In this document: piece after piece, positions 48,801 through 60,000 of the stretch
Layout: each line of letters starts with the position of its first letter
Numbering within the stretch: position 1 is the stretch's first letter
Source: Apostichopus japonicus
Lineage: Eukaryota; Echinodermata; Holothuroidea; Aspidochirotida; Stichopodidae
Length of the DNA: 60,000 nucleotides
Direction of reading: 5' to 3'
Assembly (NCBI RefSeq): GCF_037975245.1
Contig: NC_092568.1
Span: 9,575,501-9,635,500 of the forward strand
Made by a program: the position numbers and the translations under genes
The notes under the pieces: model-generated
Database searches by the model: none
Seen by the model: only the letters and a program-made list of their open reading frames with translations
Told to the model about the DNA's origin: nothing

Positions 48801-49307
48801 TAGTATGATGTACTGCAGGCACACCGGAAAGCTATATAACATCCAATGCTGTATGGAATTAGGCTTGACGCTGGCCTTGTTGACATCTTGGATGAAGACG
48901 GAGAAGAGGACGGTCCTCAGGCCGGCCCAGAATAGACAGAGGAATAGCAGTACTGTTTGGTAGCTGAGCCGTTTGTACCGGTAGTAGAGGACCAAGATGA
49001 GCTGAACGTAGACGAGGAGAAAGAGCAACGAGTAGAGGACGATGAAAGAGGCGGTGAATGCCTCCACTGTTGCCTTGGAGACAGCGGGGTTGATCGGCTG
49101 TATATACGTAGGAGTGGCATCACTTACGACGTACATCGTGGAGACCCAAGGTGAAACGGTGTTGCCGGAATGTCAATACATTATCGAGCACGGGGGTACG
49201 ACTTTATAGACAGCTCCGAATAGAGACGATAGAGTACTGTATGCTCTGGTAGATCACTGGGTCGTATCCATCGAGGAAGGAAAAGTGAAGTTAACGACTC
49301 TGTAAAC
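39666..49307 (-). CDS. GPR137: GPR137/GPR137B-type seven-transmembrane protein
   Basis: Six minus-strand coding exons give 405 residues, close to vertebrate GPR137B. The family sits in the lysosomal membrane and promotes Rag GTPase/mTORC1 signalling. Seven hydrophobic helices are visible: three in the first coding exon, two in the next, one in the third and one in the fourth. Family words include YKRLSYQTVLLFLCLFWAGL, FAQ|VVLKAKVRF, SVCQASTACVII, WLYVSDEADLVEAL, FGVILFIWEFLPT and the cytosolic YFFDDPRRYDSDEDL. Signal peptide is not obvious. All phases agree. The first coding exon begins with 171 nt of 5' UTR after an acceptor, so an upstream non-coding exon exists. The C-terminal tail ends inside a minisatellite. 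Orthology to one vertebrate paralog (GPR137, B or C) cannot be decided here. Confidence 0.93.
39862..42489 (-). other. GPR137 introns 4 and 5
   Basis: Apart from the 40523-40641 exon, AT-rich with no recognised element. Confidence 0.5.
40523..40641 (-). CDS. GPR137: GPR137 coding exon 5
   Basis: Encodes NVPEVKGRGKVSHRAYFFDD PRRYDSDEDLSRPTNAIPR; the YFFDxPRRYDSDxDL motif is diagnostic of the family. Donor AGAGA|GTATGC, phase 2. Confidence 0.92.
42490..42612 (-). CDS. GPR137: GPR137 coding exon 4
   Basis: 41 codons; ADLVEALTDVKFILFGVILF IWEFLPTLVVV (TM7) to VKCTSG. Donor GGG|GTAAGT. Confidence 0.94.
42613..44077 (-). other. GPR137 intron 3
   Basis: Contains a short two-copy TTTGAGATAACYTGTTGACC repeat (43170-43240) and the TGACCT-rich repeat (43440-43870). 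Confidence 0.6.
43440..43870. repeat. TGACCT-rich dispersed repeat, second locus
   Basis: Same family as 190-770: GTTGACCTCAAATGACC, AAAACAATAGG, GATCCACATACCAACTATG and tail CACACGCTATCACCATCGC. It contains DR1-like TGACCTTTGAACT and TGACCTTTGATCT. Confidence 0.75.
44078..44221 (-). CDS. GPR137: GPR137 coding exon 3
   Basis: 48 codons; SVCQASTACVIIVLVFATRA (TM6) to FTWLYVSDE. Acceptor TTTGTAG, donor GAG|GTAATG. Confidence 0.93.
44883..45155 (-). CDS. GPR137: GPR137 coding exon 2
   Basis: 91 codons from VVLKAKVRFEPDQYRCFKWW to NVLLEAR. Holds TM4 and TM5. Acceptor CTTGCAG, donor AGG|GTGAGT. Confidence 0.93.
45156..48773 (-). other. GPR137 intron 1 (coding), 3.6 kb
   Basis: Holds a G-rich stretch at 45550-45575, TA repeats near 46545-46580, a GTACT pentanucleotide run at 47197-47217, and the 48310-48680 composite repeat. 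No exon found. Confidence 0.5.
48310..48680. mobile_element. Composite: dispersed repeat split by a SINE
   Basis: Outer parts (GTCCCTCGGATAACCAGG, GGTGAATAGAACACAGG, AGTATCTCCAAACTG) match 57920-58135. The inner 48435-48555, with TTTGTAAAGCGCTTTG, AAGCGCTATAGACATGTAAT and a (TTA)n tail, is absent there and looks like a SINE inserted into the older copy. Confidence 0.6.
48774..49307 (-). CDS. GPR137: GPR137 first coding exon with 5' UTR
   Basis: ATG at 49136; 121 codons starting MYVVSDATPTYIQPINPAVS and ending VLYFAQ|GTCAGT. Holds TM1-TM3. Acceptor CTAATTTACAG before 49307 shows that it is not the first transcript exon. Confidence 0.93.
49173..49181 (-). promoter_or_regulatory. Minimal upstream ORF 2 (MY-stop)
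   Basis: ATG TAT TGA lies 36 nt before the main start codon. Confidence 0.4.
49254..49271 (-). promoter_or_regulatory. Upstream ORF 1 in the GPR137 5' UTR
   Basis: ATG then four codons and stop (MDTTQ), about 120 nt before the main start. Confidence 0.4.
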
Positions 49308-52300
49308 CTGTAAATTAGAGAAAAGAGAAAGAAAAAAAAAAGAGAAATTTGAAAATGATATAAACAACTGAAGGAATATATATATTAACTCTAATAAAGC
49401 AATAAAGAAACAGAACCTTCCAATGCCATCCCACCAACCCCCCCCCCCCCCTCCTCCTTCCCTTCCTCAGTCCCATAAGCTCATTTGAACTTAACTACTT
49501 TATTTTAGCGTCATTAAGTGATAAATGAAACTAAGACCCAAACTCAGATTCAACGAGTAAAAGCATACATGTATGCTGTCACGCTAATGATGTCCTATTG
49601 TGATGTTTTCCACAAAATATTTCATGACACAACAAAGTGAGAGCTTAGAATATGGTTTTAACGTTTCTCTTCCTCTATTTTCTAGGAGATATTACTAATA
49701 ATTGACCATTTATGTCACCAGAATAAAGCCAAAGGTTACCATATTTAGCTAACATTGTGCCAACGATTGGTCAGTGCTAGTAACAAGGCACTGTATCAGT
49801 AACATACACAATTTGCTAATACTGTACTTGTGTGTTTAGTCGATCTCTTATCCAAAGCATACAACTTTATTATACAGTCAATATTTTGTTATCATCCATT
49901 AAAATGCCTCATTGGTTCCTGTTAATATTAAACATGTAATGTAAACATATTTATTCCATTGACCTCTGCTGTTAACTCTTCCCTTGGAATAACCCTGGAG
50001 ATATATCCCCAGATGTCATACCTGAGAGTTTGTTTACTCCCCAGTTTTTTTAACACTGTTATCCAGATTAATTTATTGCTTCAAACACCCACATTACATA
50101 GTAATGGCTGACATAGGTTAAAGACTAGCTGAGTGACAGTAACTAGTTCATTGACAGTGGATTTCAAAGAAAGGTCAAGATATTTCAGTTACAGTCTTGA
50201 AAGAAAAAAAATCCTTATTTGTTTTCACATTGTAATCAAGAACCAGTTGAGTGACTAAATACATAAATATGTTCTATAATTAAACATTGCTTTACAACAA
50301 GTGTATTAAAGGCCAGATGTCATTTCATGAAATGGCATGATGTACACATGTGATACTTACATTACATTAAAATCTACCTCAATAGATTGGCTCAATGAAG
50401 CACCTAATAGTAACATGTTTCACAGCGTGCTTTAATTCAGCAATAATAACTGCCAGAGCCAGGTTTTGTGATCGTCCAAATAAGTGGCTATATGCTCTAT
50501 TATGCTATGCTACATGTATATTACATGTTTGCACTGGCCGATTAGTTATAGCAGACATTGCCTTCAGTTCATTGGTAAATCTGGTCACCAACATTGTTGT
50601 AGTTTGCTGAACATTACTCCTGTGAGCTTCTTGCCTTCTCTTTCATACCAAAAGTGTGTGATACACGTTGGGAGCGCTTGTGAACGCAAGGCCATATTAC
50701 CTTGGATAGGCCTAGTAGATCTTAGTACTTATGAGACCTAAGTACTAGTAGCATGGAGGGTTCAAAATTCATTCAGTTTAGCAAACACAATGCCAGAAAG
50801 ATATAACACCTTGATAGTATAGTGTGCTAACTTTGTTGTACGCACATAATTTAACACAAATGAGGAAGCAATCTTCACAGCCTAAGTTCATGCAAAATAC
50901 TACACTTGCATTATGCAAGTGTTACCCTTCCCTGCCCTTGATTAGTCATGGGTTGAAGAACATGGAACATGCACCATTATACACTAGAGATTTGCTAAAA
51001 CTATTTCACACAGACATGACATTGCATGTTGCAATTAGGGTCTCTTTTCTGTAAAATAAAGATTCACTCTCATGTTGATTGTGGTTCAAAACACACTGGT
51101 TATCTCTCTGCCATATTTCCTGAAGTATCTATCACCTGTAGCAGTTAGTGAAATATTGAATGATGATTGGGTTAAAAAGATAGCATGATTTAATGCTATT
51201 ATGCAATATCAGTTACAATGTCTCATTAGGACAAACAAACTTGAAGATGTATCATTTCCTCTGTCTCTTCAGTTTTTTGTTTTGTTAGTGAGTTGGTTAA
51301 ATTTCAATTTTTTAATACAGATATCCCGCAAGATGCACCTGTATCTTATACCCTCAACCATTTAGCATCAAATGTACATACTTATCGCATACGACTGTCG
51401 TGTCGTGTAAATGACAAGTTGTTCAAATGGAACCACTTTCTAACTGTGTGTGATAAATCGTGCGCAACTGAAGACAATTCATTTACACGATGCGATTCAG
51501 GGCATCTTGTAATATGCTCTACTTTGCACGTCAAGTTGCTCACGATTCAGTTTCTTTGAATAGTCCATTGAAACGCCACGATTTTGTCGCGCACGACACA
51601 TCGTGAGGTAAATTGTGTCGTGTAAATGCTCCTTTAGAGACACTTCTTGAATAGAGATTCAGCAAATATTTAAAATTATTTATTGCCTTTTAAATGCAAA
51701 ATGGTGTGCAAAAAATGTCACTGTGACTCCACTTCACTGCAATCTTTTACACAATGCAAATCTAAGGTTGACAAGCCAAATCTGAAAGATCTTGTCCAAA
51801 ATCATTGAAGCGAGTGACGGCAATCTTTTCTCAAAACTCCATCCATGTTTGTATTTACTAGTGAATTATGACTAATTGTCTCTAGAAAATGTCTCAATAA
51901 ATAATTTAGGAGGTTTTTGGCCACCTTAAAGGCATTGAAGACTCACCCCAAACCGCGTGCTGTGCTCTGAAAAAGTTAACTTTCTGTTGCTTGCTAGTAA
52001 AGTTTTTTCCTTGTCGCTACAAAATGCAGACAGTGATATGTGATACCTTATCTTTCTCTAGAGCTGAGATGTCCATCGCTACTATGTACACTCTGTTGTG
52101 GGTATTGACCAAAGCTGTATGTATTGACTGTACACTAGTGTCTAATTACCAAAGGTAGCAATCTGTGTGTGTATTTTCTGGGATCGATGGTGGTGTTTAA
52201 CACTTATTTTACACCTCATTCGAAACTAGGTCAGATTACCGGCATGAGACCTTTCTTTGTGCGCGAGTCTTCACACCCTTTAAGTGTATTGATGTGTTCT

Positions 52301-55300
52301 GAAACATTTTCTTTTTCACATTTTAGTGATAATGAACCTACTACCTTACCCAGGTTGTTAGTGTGTGGCACAATGAAGCCTAAGCAACTCTGCAGTTTCA
52401 TGCTCTGTCAGCAAAAAGGGTTTTAACCAAATATTGTAGTAAGTTGGTACTCTTATATTTTAAGTTCAAATGGGGATTTCCACTTGTTTATTGTTAAGAA
52501 TAAGAGTTACCTGCCACTACCATGCTGTCATGAAATTGATATTAAACAAACTTTCTTAATTAGTTTAGAAATGAACGTATATAAACACAACATGTTTATG
52601 AATGCTTTAACAACACATTACGTACTTCGTAAGCTCAACCCGTTCCCTGTAATAATTAGTAATATCAGATTTAAATGATGCTTTCGCACTGTGTTTACAA
52701 ATGGAGGGAATGCTCTGTAAAGTTAATGAACATCAAGACAAAGCAACATTCTTGCAAAGAGTGAATCAAGAAATATCTTACTAAGATTTATGTTTTTTGG
52801 TTACTTAGTAGATACTTCTCTCAATATTCACATCACACATGTATCACTTGCCCAATCAGTCAAGCTGAGATATGAGCTTGCCCGACATAATTTTCACTTG
52901 CCTCGGGCAACCAGGCAATGTTAGTGTACAGCCCTGTAGGCCTATGTATATATTTAAAAAAAAAAAAAAATATGTGAGGAAATTCTGAATGTATGTTAAA
53001 TTTCAAAGCAACAACAGACCAGGGAGTTCCATAACAACTCCCTGAGCAGACATTATTGCTGGCATTTTGGATTAATTTATTACTGTCATGCACCCACAGG
53101 CCACACTGAAGCCAAAGGCTAACTACTGACATAGGTAAAAGACTAACTGACAATAACAACTGATGGACAGTGGATTCCAAGAAAGGTAAAGAAAGTTTAA
53201 TATTTAGTTTGAATATAAGTAGACCTAGCCTAACTAAGGCCTAGGGTAAAATTAAGTTTGCTTCACCTACCATACGCCTAGGCTCTATGCCTCGGCTTTG
53301 ACTAGGCGTAACTTAAGTAGGCCTAGGCTAGTACTACTTTAATACTCATGTACTAGGCTTAGGCCCTAGTACTGGCTAGGCTATGACTAACACTAGTAAA
53401 ACTAACAAGTAAAACTTCAGGTTTCCCTACGTTTGTCAATTTGATCCAGAACGTGTCATGGATGAGTCTCGTTTGTATCCTAACACTAGTAACAGTAAGT
53501 GCTCCTTTTGGAAGTAAAATCGAGCAGTCCGCTGTAAAGCGAGTAGTATTACTATTAGCAGTAATACTTTAGGCAGTTCTATACTATTGTATTACTACTA
53601 GTAGGCTTACGCTTCAGCTGGGTCAGTGTTTTCGATTCGCCAAACTGTGTGTTTGTAACTCTCTGTCTATGCAGTACAAGTGTCCCGCAGTTGAATCGCC
53701 GGTGACTGTTGACAGATCCATTATACTGCAGGGGATGTTAATGACCAATGCTAAACAATATTCATTTTTATACCGGTTAACTAAATCAAATATGTAAATA
53801 AGTGTAAACTATTCGGGAAGATCAATCTAAGCACATTAAATGAATTACAGTTATCATTAAGCTTAATTGTTACCATATATACTTTATGTTTTCCCTAAAC
53901 ATTATGACCGATTCCTTCATCACATGATCTTCAAAGTTCAAGCATTGAATCGCTGAGTGTACGGGTTACATGTGATGCAATTATGTGACGTACCGATGGC
54001 TAGAACTAACTATGTCTACAGCAATGCAGTGAATAAATCCTGGTGCTGCCTTTCACTACTCCGAAATAGCTGGGGCCTAATTAATAATTTACAAAGTACC
54101 GAGAAATCTGCATAAGTACATACATATAATTACCGCTAATTACAAGATTAACTGCCTCTCTGCTTTTAAGTTTGAATTCCGTGATCAGGGTTACCTAGGC
54201 CTACGCTTGATATTGTTGAGTGTGTTCCATGAAAAACCCGCTCAATTTAAAAATAAAACGATAGACTACGTTAGTTTGCATTCGTCAGTGTTTTTTTTTT
54301 CACTAAAATTTGCACTTGGGATATATGATCTAATGTAAGTGACTTAAAAACCGATGAACTGGATAGTTTGAGGACTAACGTTAAACCTAGTAAAAGATGG
54401 GCTAGGCCTAGGCACTGTTATAGTCTTAACATGTATTATAATAGGTAACTAGGCCTACCTACGCAAGTCTTCTCTGCCAACTGTTGCCTACAGAGCCGTA
54501 ATCGGCTCTGGTTGCCTAAAAGTACTACTACTAGTAGAAGTTGTAAGTATGGCATATCAAGTGAGTCTACCAATGTGTTTTTGCAAAGTTAAAGTAACAG
54601 GTTTTTGTAAGGTTGTTAGGTTAATATTATCAACAGTTTTCCTCAAATTACACCCTTCTGAACTTTGTTTTATTATTTGTAGTGTCATAATTGTACAATA
54701 ACATATAGGCCTGCTAGGCTATAGCAGGATTATGTATTAAACTTCAGGGCCAACCATGTATATTTCAGAATTCACGTTAGGAGACTACATCGTAGAACTT
54801 ATAAAAACAAGAGATTATTGGGAAAGATAATCCAACAGTACTGGCTTTTAAAACATTGATGCACACATTTAAGTAAAAACCCATTGCAGAAGTAAAATAA
54901 TTTGATAATTCATAAGATTTTTAAAGTGCAACCAATTGAATGTCTTGAGTGTGTTCAGGGTTATCAGTGGACACATCCCCCACTTTCTGCAGGGTAGGGG
55001 ACACAATATCAAACCCCACCCCTATTGGTTTAGTGACTGAGTCGTGTAGGTGCTAGGCCCATCAGGCTCTTAATGACTAAGTAGGTTTACGATAATGTGA
55101 ACGCCTGGACAGTTTAGACTATTTCAGTTAGTTTCCGTAAAATGATCATATTATTCTAATTTCATTAGTCAGTAGTGTGCAACCTCAAGATGTTTGGCAT
55201 GCATTGTAGGAATGGCATTAAAAAAGAACACAAGGTTTATTTTATCCGCTCATCACGTAGACCTGTATGCAAGATCACAATTTTTTTTAGAATAACAATG

Positions 55301-55906
55301 AATGTTGAGACCTCCCAGATGTAACCTGCTTGAACAGAGTATCAGTCTAATGGAAACTATGGTTCATAAATAAATATATATTATATATCTTTTATATAGG
55401 CCTGTTAGTTTCACATCCCCTCCCTCCCATACCAGGGTTTATATGATTTGACTAAGAATATTGAGGGCACAGTCCCCTACAGGCCCATCCACTCAGCTCA
55501 TTTTCCCCACCCCCAGTAGGTCCCCTTGTTTGGCATGTGAAACAAATAATGATAACACAAACATAACAATTAATTTACACCTCAATTCCCCATATGGGTT
55601 CCCCTCAGCATTGATAGGCTATGGCTACCATGAGACTGCCCTAGGGCAACAATTACCTGTGTAAAACAATGAATAAAGCAGACCTTATAAAGTAACATTT
55701 TGCCTCCTGGGCCCTTGGACCCCACCCGATCGATAAAGGCTGCAGCATGTCCTAGCTGACTCCTTCAGTTTTATCCATGTTCAGTCATTTATGAACCCCC
55801 CCCCCCCACTTTTCAATTCAGGCTGACGCCCCTGAGTCTCAGGGTACTACCTTTAATACCATATCTACTTTATTAATCATCTCTGTGATCTACTCTTCCC
55901 TTTCAG
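49308..55906. other. GPR137-TEDC1 intergenic region
   Basis: The genes are divergent. First non-coding exons and promoters of both should lie here, but I cannot place them. It contains MITE copy 3, a possible inverted-repeat element around 51340-51645 (TCGTGTCGTGTAAATG words in both halves), and CCTAGG/TAGGCCTA-rich sequence at 53215-53410 and 54390-54460. Confidence 0.45.
51923..52284 (+). mobile_element. MITE family B, copy 3 (most complete)
   Basis: Left end CCTTAAAGGCATTGAAGACTC and right end GAGTCTTCACACCCTTTAAG form about 20-bp terminal inverted repeats around a 320-bp non-coding core. No target duplication could be fixed with confidence. Confidence 0.8.
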
Positions 55907-58900
55907 GTGCCTTACTTTTCAAGTCAAAGGATGGCATCGCAACCAGTCAAGGTTTCCTCATCAAAGATGAGACTTGCTATTGGAACTTTGTGCCAGTTCT
56001 TATCCCTCAGTGGCTTTTCTCCTATTTCTCCAGAAACACTTCGTCAAGCCAAATTCAACAAGAGAGAAGCTGTAAGTGAAATTCTGTCTAGCGATGTGCA
56101 GGATTTTCCAAGATGTTGAAAAGGGGGGGGGGGGGAGGGGGGGAGTTAGAGGGAATTCTTTATTTCCCTGACTTATGTAGGTATGGGCAGTTCTTTTTGT
56201 GGGCTGAGCATTCTGGAATTTGAGTGGTTCCAATGAATGATGATGGACAATGCACATGCCACTGATTCTTTCCAACTCTCACCTTGATTACCTGCCATCG
56301 CCAGAAAGGCCTACATTCAAGTAATATCGTAGCGTTTTTTTCCTGTCATCCTTGAGACAAATGTTTGTCCTTGGGTTGTTGCTGTAGATCAGGTTTGAGT
56401 ATAAAGGGGTATCAGTGTTGTCTCCTATCTTCTAAAGTGCTAAAACAAATTGCTGACAGGTTTCAAAGTATTTTAATTTCCTGGAGTGCCACACCCTGCG
56501 AGATATTTCCCAGACATTGCAAAATTGGGTATAGTTAGACAATACAGGTTTCTTCAGAAATGGGAAATTCTCTAAAGATACCTGTTTTGGGAAACAGAAC
56601 TGATAAACTTGAAATTAAATATGTGGTACTGAAGTTGTTTGTTTATTTGGTTGCATTATGACCTTAGTTGCCATAGCTTCTATGGAGTGTTAATGAATGT
56701 GTTATCTTTACCATCTGTTATTCTTTGAGATATTAGTTGAACCAGACAGTACATGATCGGTTCAATCGCATGAAAAACATCCTCACTTACAAATGTCCTC
56801 AGTATTGCAAAGTAACAAATTTTCCAAAGATGTGCAATTTTCCAAATGTGCTAGAATGGTTAGTAATGGTCACTTAGTGCTGACACTTCAGCAAGTGTGT
56901 TACTGATCAATACTTTGTAATTACTGACAATTCATTTCCCTACATGCACGTTGTCCCTCAAAGTACATTTGGAAATGTTTACCACTTGCTTTTACTTGGG
57001 GAAAGGCCTGGAGGGGTGGGGGGGAGATATTGATGAACTGTGAATTTAACCCTTCAAATGTTTTAATCAACATGCCACCAATGTGAAGGTCGCAAGGGGC
57101 CCCTCATGCTGAAAAAAATCTCACTTTTCATTCTCTAATATTGATATTTTCCGGCAGGTCGGTCCGTTACTTTCACTCCTGGCAGAGTTAATAGATTTCT
57201 CTACGGCCACGCAGTGCGCAAAGTCGCCTCAGTTCAACAGAGAGGAAACAGTTTATGTCGTCCATTCAGGAATGCTCTCGAGACACTTTCAAAGACGGCA
57301 GTTTTATCTGTGTCTGGACATTGACAATTCAACATGCCACAGTAGCAGAGAATTGCTGATTGCTATCGGCTGGTTAATCTGTACGGAAAGTCTTTTAAAG
57401 CAGATGCTGTTTTCGAAAGAAACTTCTAGCCTTCGGTCATTTCCAGACGTCTCTCACAAGCTGCAGGAGAGAAAAATATATATGATCAACACAAGGGAAG
57501 ACATGGAAGCACCCAGCTCTTTTGAACAATATTTGAATGGACTTGTTTGGAATATGGGCAAATGTAGATTGGCAACTAAACAATGGTATTGGAAAGAGCA
57601 GGAAATAGTCAAACTGGCACACAAGATTCATGTCGCCACGCAGGGAGTCTCATTGGCTAAGAATCGGGTGTGTCTATCGCCAGCCGATGTCACGATTCTG
57701 AGGTACAAAGACAAATTAGAAAAGGTTGGTAAAAGTTTAGTTCCGCTTGTTTTCTTTTAAAGAAGTATCCATTTTTGTTTATCTGCTATCGAGAGAAACT
57801 TAACATTGAGAATCTGTTTTTAATTTTTTAGGATTTTTTTAGGATAATAAACATGAAAAAAAAAGGGGTAGTTGTGCTTTCATTTTTGACCCAGAACCAT
57901 GGAAAACGTTCAAGGATTTTTTTTCCGGTTGTCCCTCTGACAACCGGGCCTTACCTGATGGTTTGTCTGATCAGCAAATTGGGTTGTCTGAGAAAATAAT
58001 TGTAGCAAAATAACAATGAATGACCAACATGTAGACTCTAGGAGAGATTTGTACATTTGGTGAATAGAACACCAGCTTTCGGCCAGTAAAATGACTCTTT
58101 TGGTCTTATTTTTAGTATCTCCAAGGTAACAGAGGGGCAATATCAATATTGTTTAGTTAGGAGGCAATTCTGAATTTCATGTAAACAACTTGCTGTCCAC
58201 CTGACAAACCACAGAAGCTGATATTGTTTCGTCCAAACAGAAAGTTGGTTGTCTCGGAAGATCGGATTACCACCATAAAGGTTGCCTTGAAAACCTAATA
58301 ATGATAAAAGCGTCAAAATTAATAACATGGAGTATTTCATGTAAACATGGGGTGTCCTTATTGATGTTCTTCCTTTATAACAGCTTTGTTAATCAATGAA
58401 ACCTATTTTGAATCTAGAATTGTTGTGAGTTTGTAAAACTCCTTCACATGAATTAGAAATGGTTTTGAAAATCACTTTTCTGCCGTTCTTTCATTTTCTT
58501 TTCAGCATCTCCATACAGTAGAGAAGGAGAACAGAAGACTTCAGATGTTTTTCCAGTGGTTAGAAAAAGAGGAAATATTTTGGCAGTGGATGGTATGCTG
58601 TTTGTAGTCTTTTATCATATCTAAGAGTACCAACAGTCAATATTCCTCCAAGCACATACTGTACATCCTCCTTAACATCTCCCCAGCTCCCATGAAAGAG
58701 GAACATTACCTTTGTAGGGATTCTTGTTATTTCCATATCTAGACCTTTTGCCCCCTTTAAAACTGATACACAATACAGTTTGAACACTTACTTAATCCCT
58801 GCAACATTAACCATTCATGTCTCAAGAAAACAGCACATAAACTGAATGTAAATTTCACTGGAATGCTTTATAGATTATGTCCCTCTTGTACATCTTTAAA

Positions 58901-59184
58901 ATTAAGTTTACCTCTTTAATAAGATCTAGTATTAGCATTAAGCCCATCGAGTGAAGGTCTCCATGCTACAGAAGATAATTTTTCCTCGTCTGTTCCAGGA
59001 GAGCGTGATCGACGCTGAAAATTCCGAACGGATACAGAATGAAGACCCGGCTGCGAGATCCCAAGTTGACGACAGTTATCCATTTGATGATTACTCAAAG
59101 ACTTTAGCAGATCTCAGTAGCCAGCTAGACACTACTTTAAAAGAAGTTACTCAAAGAATGCAGTTTTATGACAAGTCGTTGATG
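55907..59184 (+). CDS. TEDC1: Tubulin epsilon and delta complex protein 1 (partial)
   Basis: Four exons give 327 residues; the last few dozen lie beyond the right edge. TEDC1 works with TEDC2 and delta/epsilon tubulin at centrioles, where it supports triplet microtubules and centriole stability. Family matches are the N-terminal SPETLRQAKFNKREA, the helical RELLIAIGWLICTESLLKQM, the VWNMGKCRLATKQWYWKEQE segment, KIHVATQGVS, and ENRRLQMFFQWLEKEEIFWQWM. The start MASQPVKV (ATG 55931) is the first in the exon after a CTTTCAG acceptor and sits a reasonable distance before the conserved motif, so an upstream non-coding exon is implied. All exon phases are 0. The family is little studied and diverges fast, so the call rests on ordered motif matches rather than high identity. 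Confidence 0.86.
55931..56071 (+). CDS. TEDC1: TEDC1 first coding exon
   Basis: 47 codons; MRLAIGTLCQFLSLSGFSPI SPETLRQAKFNKREA, donor GCT|GTAAGT. The exon begins at 55907 with 24 nt of UTR. Confidence 0.86.
56072..57157 (+). other. TEDC1 intron 1
   Basis: G-run at 56125-56145 soon after the donor, otherwise unremarkable. Confidence 0.5.
57158..57724 (+). CDS. TEDC1: TEDC1 second coding exon
   Basis: 189 codons from VGPLLSLLAELIDFSTATQC to ILRYKDKLEK. Acceptor TTCCGGCAG, donor AAG|GTTGGT. Contains most of the conserved helical core. Confidence 0.9.
57920..58135. repeat. Dispersed repeat without the SINE
   Basis: Empty-site relative of 48310-48680: GTCCCTCTGACAACCGGG, GGTGAATAGAACACCAG, TTTAGTATCTCCAAGG. 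Lies in TEDC1 intron 2. Confidence 0.6.
58506..58592 (+). CDS. TEDC1: TEDC1 third coding exon
   Basis: 29 codons; HLHTVEKENRRLQMFFQWLE and EEIFWQWM. Donor ATG|GTATGC. Probable coiled coil. Confidence 0.9.
58999..59184 (+). CDS. TEDC1: TEDC1 fourth coding exon
   Basis: 62 codons; ESVIDAENSERIQNEDPAAR to TQRMQFYDKSLM. Donor ATG|GTATGT. The next exon is not found by 60000. Confidence 0.86.
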
Positions 59185-60000
59185 GTATGTAAAGTTCCTG
59201 TTACCAATCTCGGTATGTAAACAATTATAAAAGTGCAAAACTGTTAAAGAAAATGTATAATGTTATTAGAAAACATACAATGTAGGTTTCAAGAGATGAA
59301 TGTTAAGGAATGCCTTCCATGCAATCTTGAGGATGTATGTAGAGTAGTAGTGTAGACTGGACAGGAACATGTCACGGGATTGCTATAGTTGGAACAGAGT
59401 GTAGATGTAGTAGAGTAACTAATGTATGATGTTCATATTAAAATGTAAACAGTATTTTTCAAATGACAGGTGTTCTGCACAAACCATCAATGCAAAAGTG
59501 ACACTGAAAAGTACCAACAAAATGCTGAATGTTGGCATGTTGTATTTTACAATCATTTCCAAAATAATCTTGTTGTAGAGAATATTTGTAGAGTGTGGAT
59601 CATCTTTAGTGGATGTTGGTGGTTATGGGGGGATGGAGGGGGGCTCAGAGTAGGGTTGGGAAACGTGTATACTTGGTATAACATTTGGTACAGCTGGAAG
59701 ACAGTAAGAATGGTGACTTAAAATATTTGTATATAATCATAGATTTTTTTAGGTAATTTTTTTTTGATTGTCATTATATTTAACCGGGTATATTTTTCTT
59801 CTTTGTTCATTGCAAAAGAGTTACCAAAGAAATTGAAGCATTTCTAGTCATGAATATAGCTTTTGTAAACTGTGTGACGTGATTCTTGACTTATTCATCA
59901 TTGTTCATTCTTGTTCAATCTTGTTCATTGTTCATTCTTGACTTATTCAAGGGGCAACATTTCCAATTGTATTATTTGCATCATTGCTTATCAAGAGAAC
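59185..60000 (+). other. TEDC1 intron 4 to window edge
   Basis: No exon seen; short TTGTTCATTCTTG repeats near 59900-59945. Confidence 0.5.

Noticed and set aside
51293-51559. 88-codon plus frame
   Set aside because: Lies over a possible inverted-repeat element with TCGTGTCGTG words; no family resemblance.

Overview
The window is invertebrate animal nuclear DNA, not bacterial. It is AT-rich, with long introns, GT-AG splice sites, many dispersed and tandem repeats, tRNA-derived SINEs and TAGGCCTA-rich stretches. The intron-exon structure, the protein matches and a multi-copy miR-92 family suggest an invertebrate deuterostome, most likely an echinoderm. The species cannot be fixed from sequence alone.

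Four protein genes are recognisable, read by joining exons through splice sites and checking phase. (1) XRCC3, minus strand, 5' part only (exons 1005-4373; the C-terminal half lies beyond the left edge). Its second intron carries six miR-92-family hairpins in the sense orientation. (2) RAB3GAP2, plus strand, 7486-30650. 28 consecutive exons join in one frame to about 1,458 codons plus stop; only the first coding exon is uncertain. (3) GPR137/GPR137B-type seven-transmembrane lysosomal protein, minus strand, 39666-49307. Six coding exons give 405 residues. (4) TEDC1, plus strand, from 55907. Four exons give 327 residues, and the C-terminus runs off the right edge.

Layout: 1-4.4 kb XRCC3 and the miR-92 cluster; 4.4-7.2 kb an intergenic region with a palindromic MITE-like element holding telomere-like repeats and a decayed repeat field; 7.2-30.7 kb RAB3GAP2, whose introns hold minisatellites, SINEs and two exon-start duplications; 30.7-38.6 kb intergenic, with a 178-bp satellite, a MITE, a SINE and TA microsatellites; 38.6-49.3 kb GPR137, with a 3' minisatellite grown from its own last codons; 49.3-55.9 kb intergenic repeats; 55.9-60 kb TEDC1.

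The genes do not form one pathway: DNA repair, Rab18/Rab3 regulation, lysosomal Rag/mTORC1 signalling and centriole triplet-microtubule stability. The most notable items are the intronic six-copy miR-92 cluster, the two neighbouring RAB3GAP2 exons with tandemly duplicated acceptor-plus-exon starts, and the terminal-exon-derived minisatellite of GPR137.
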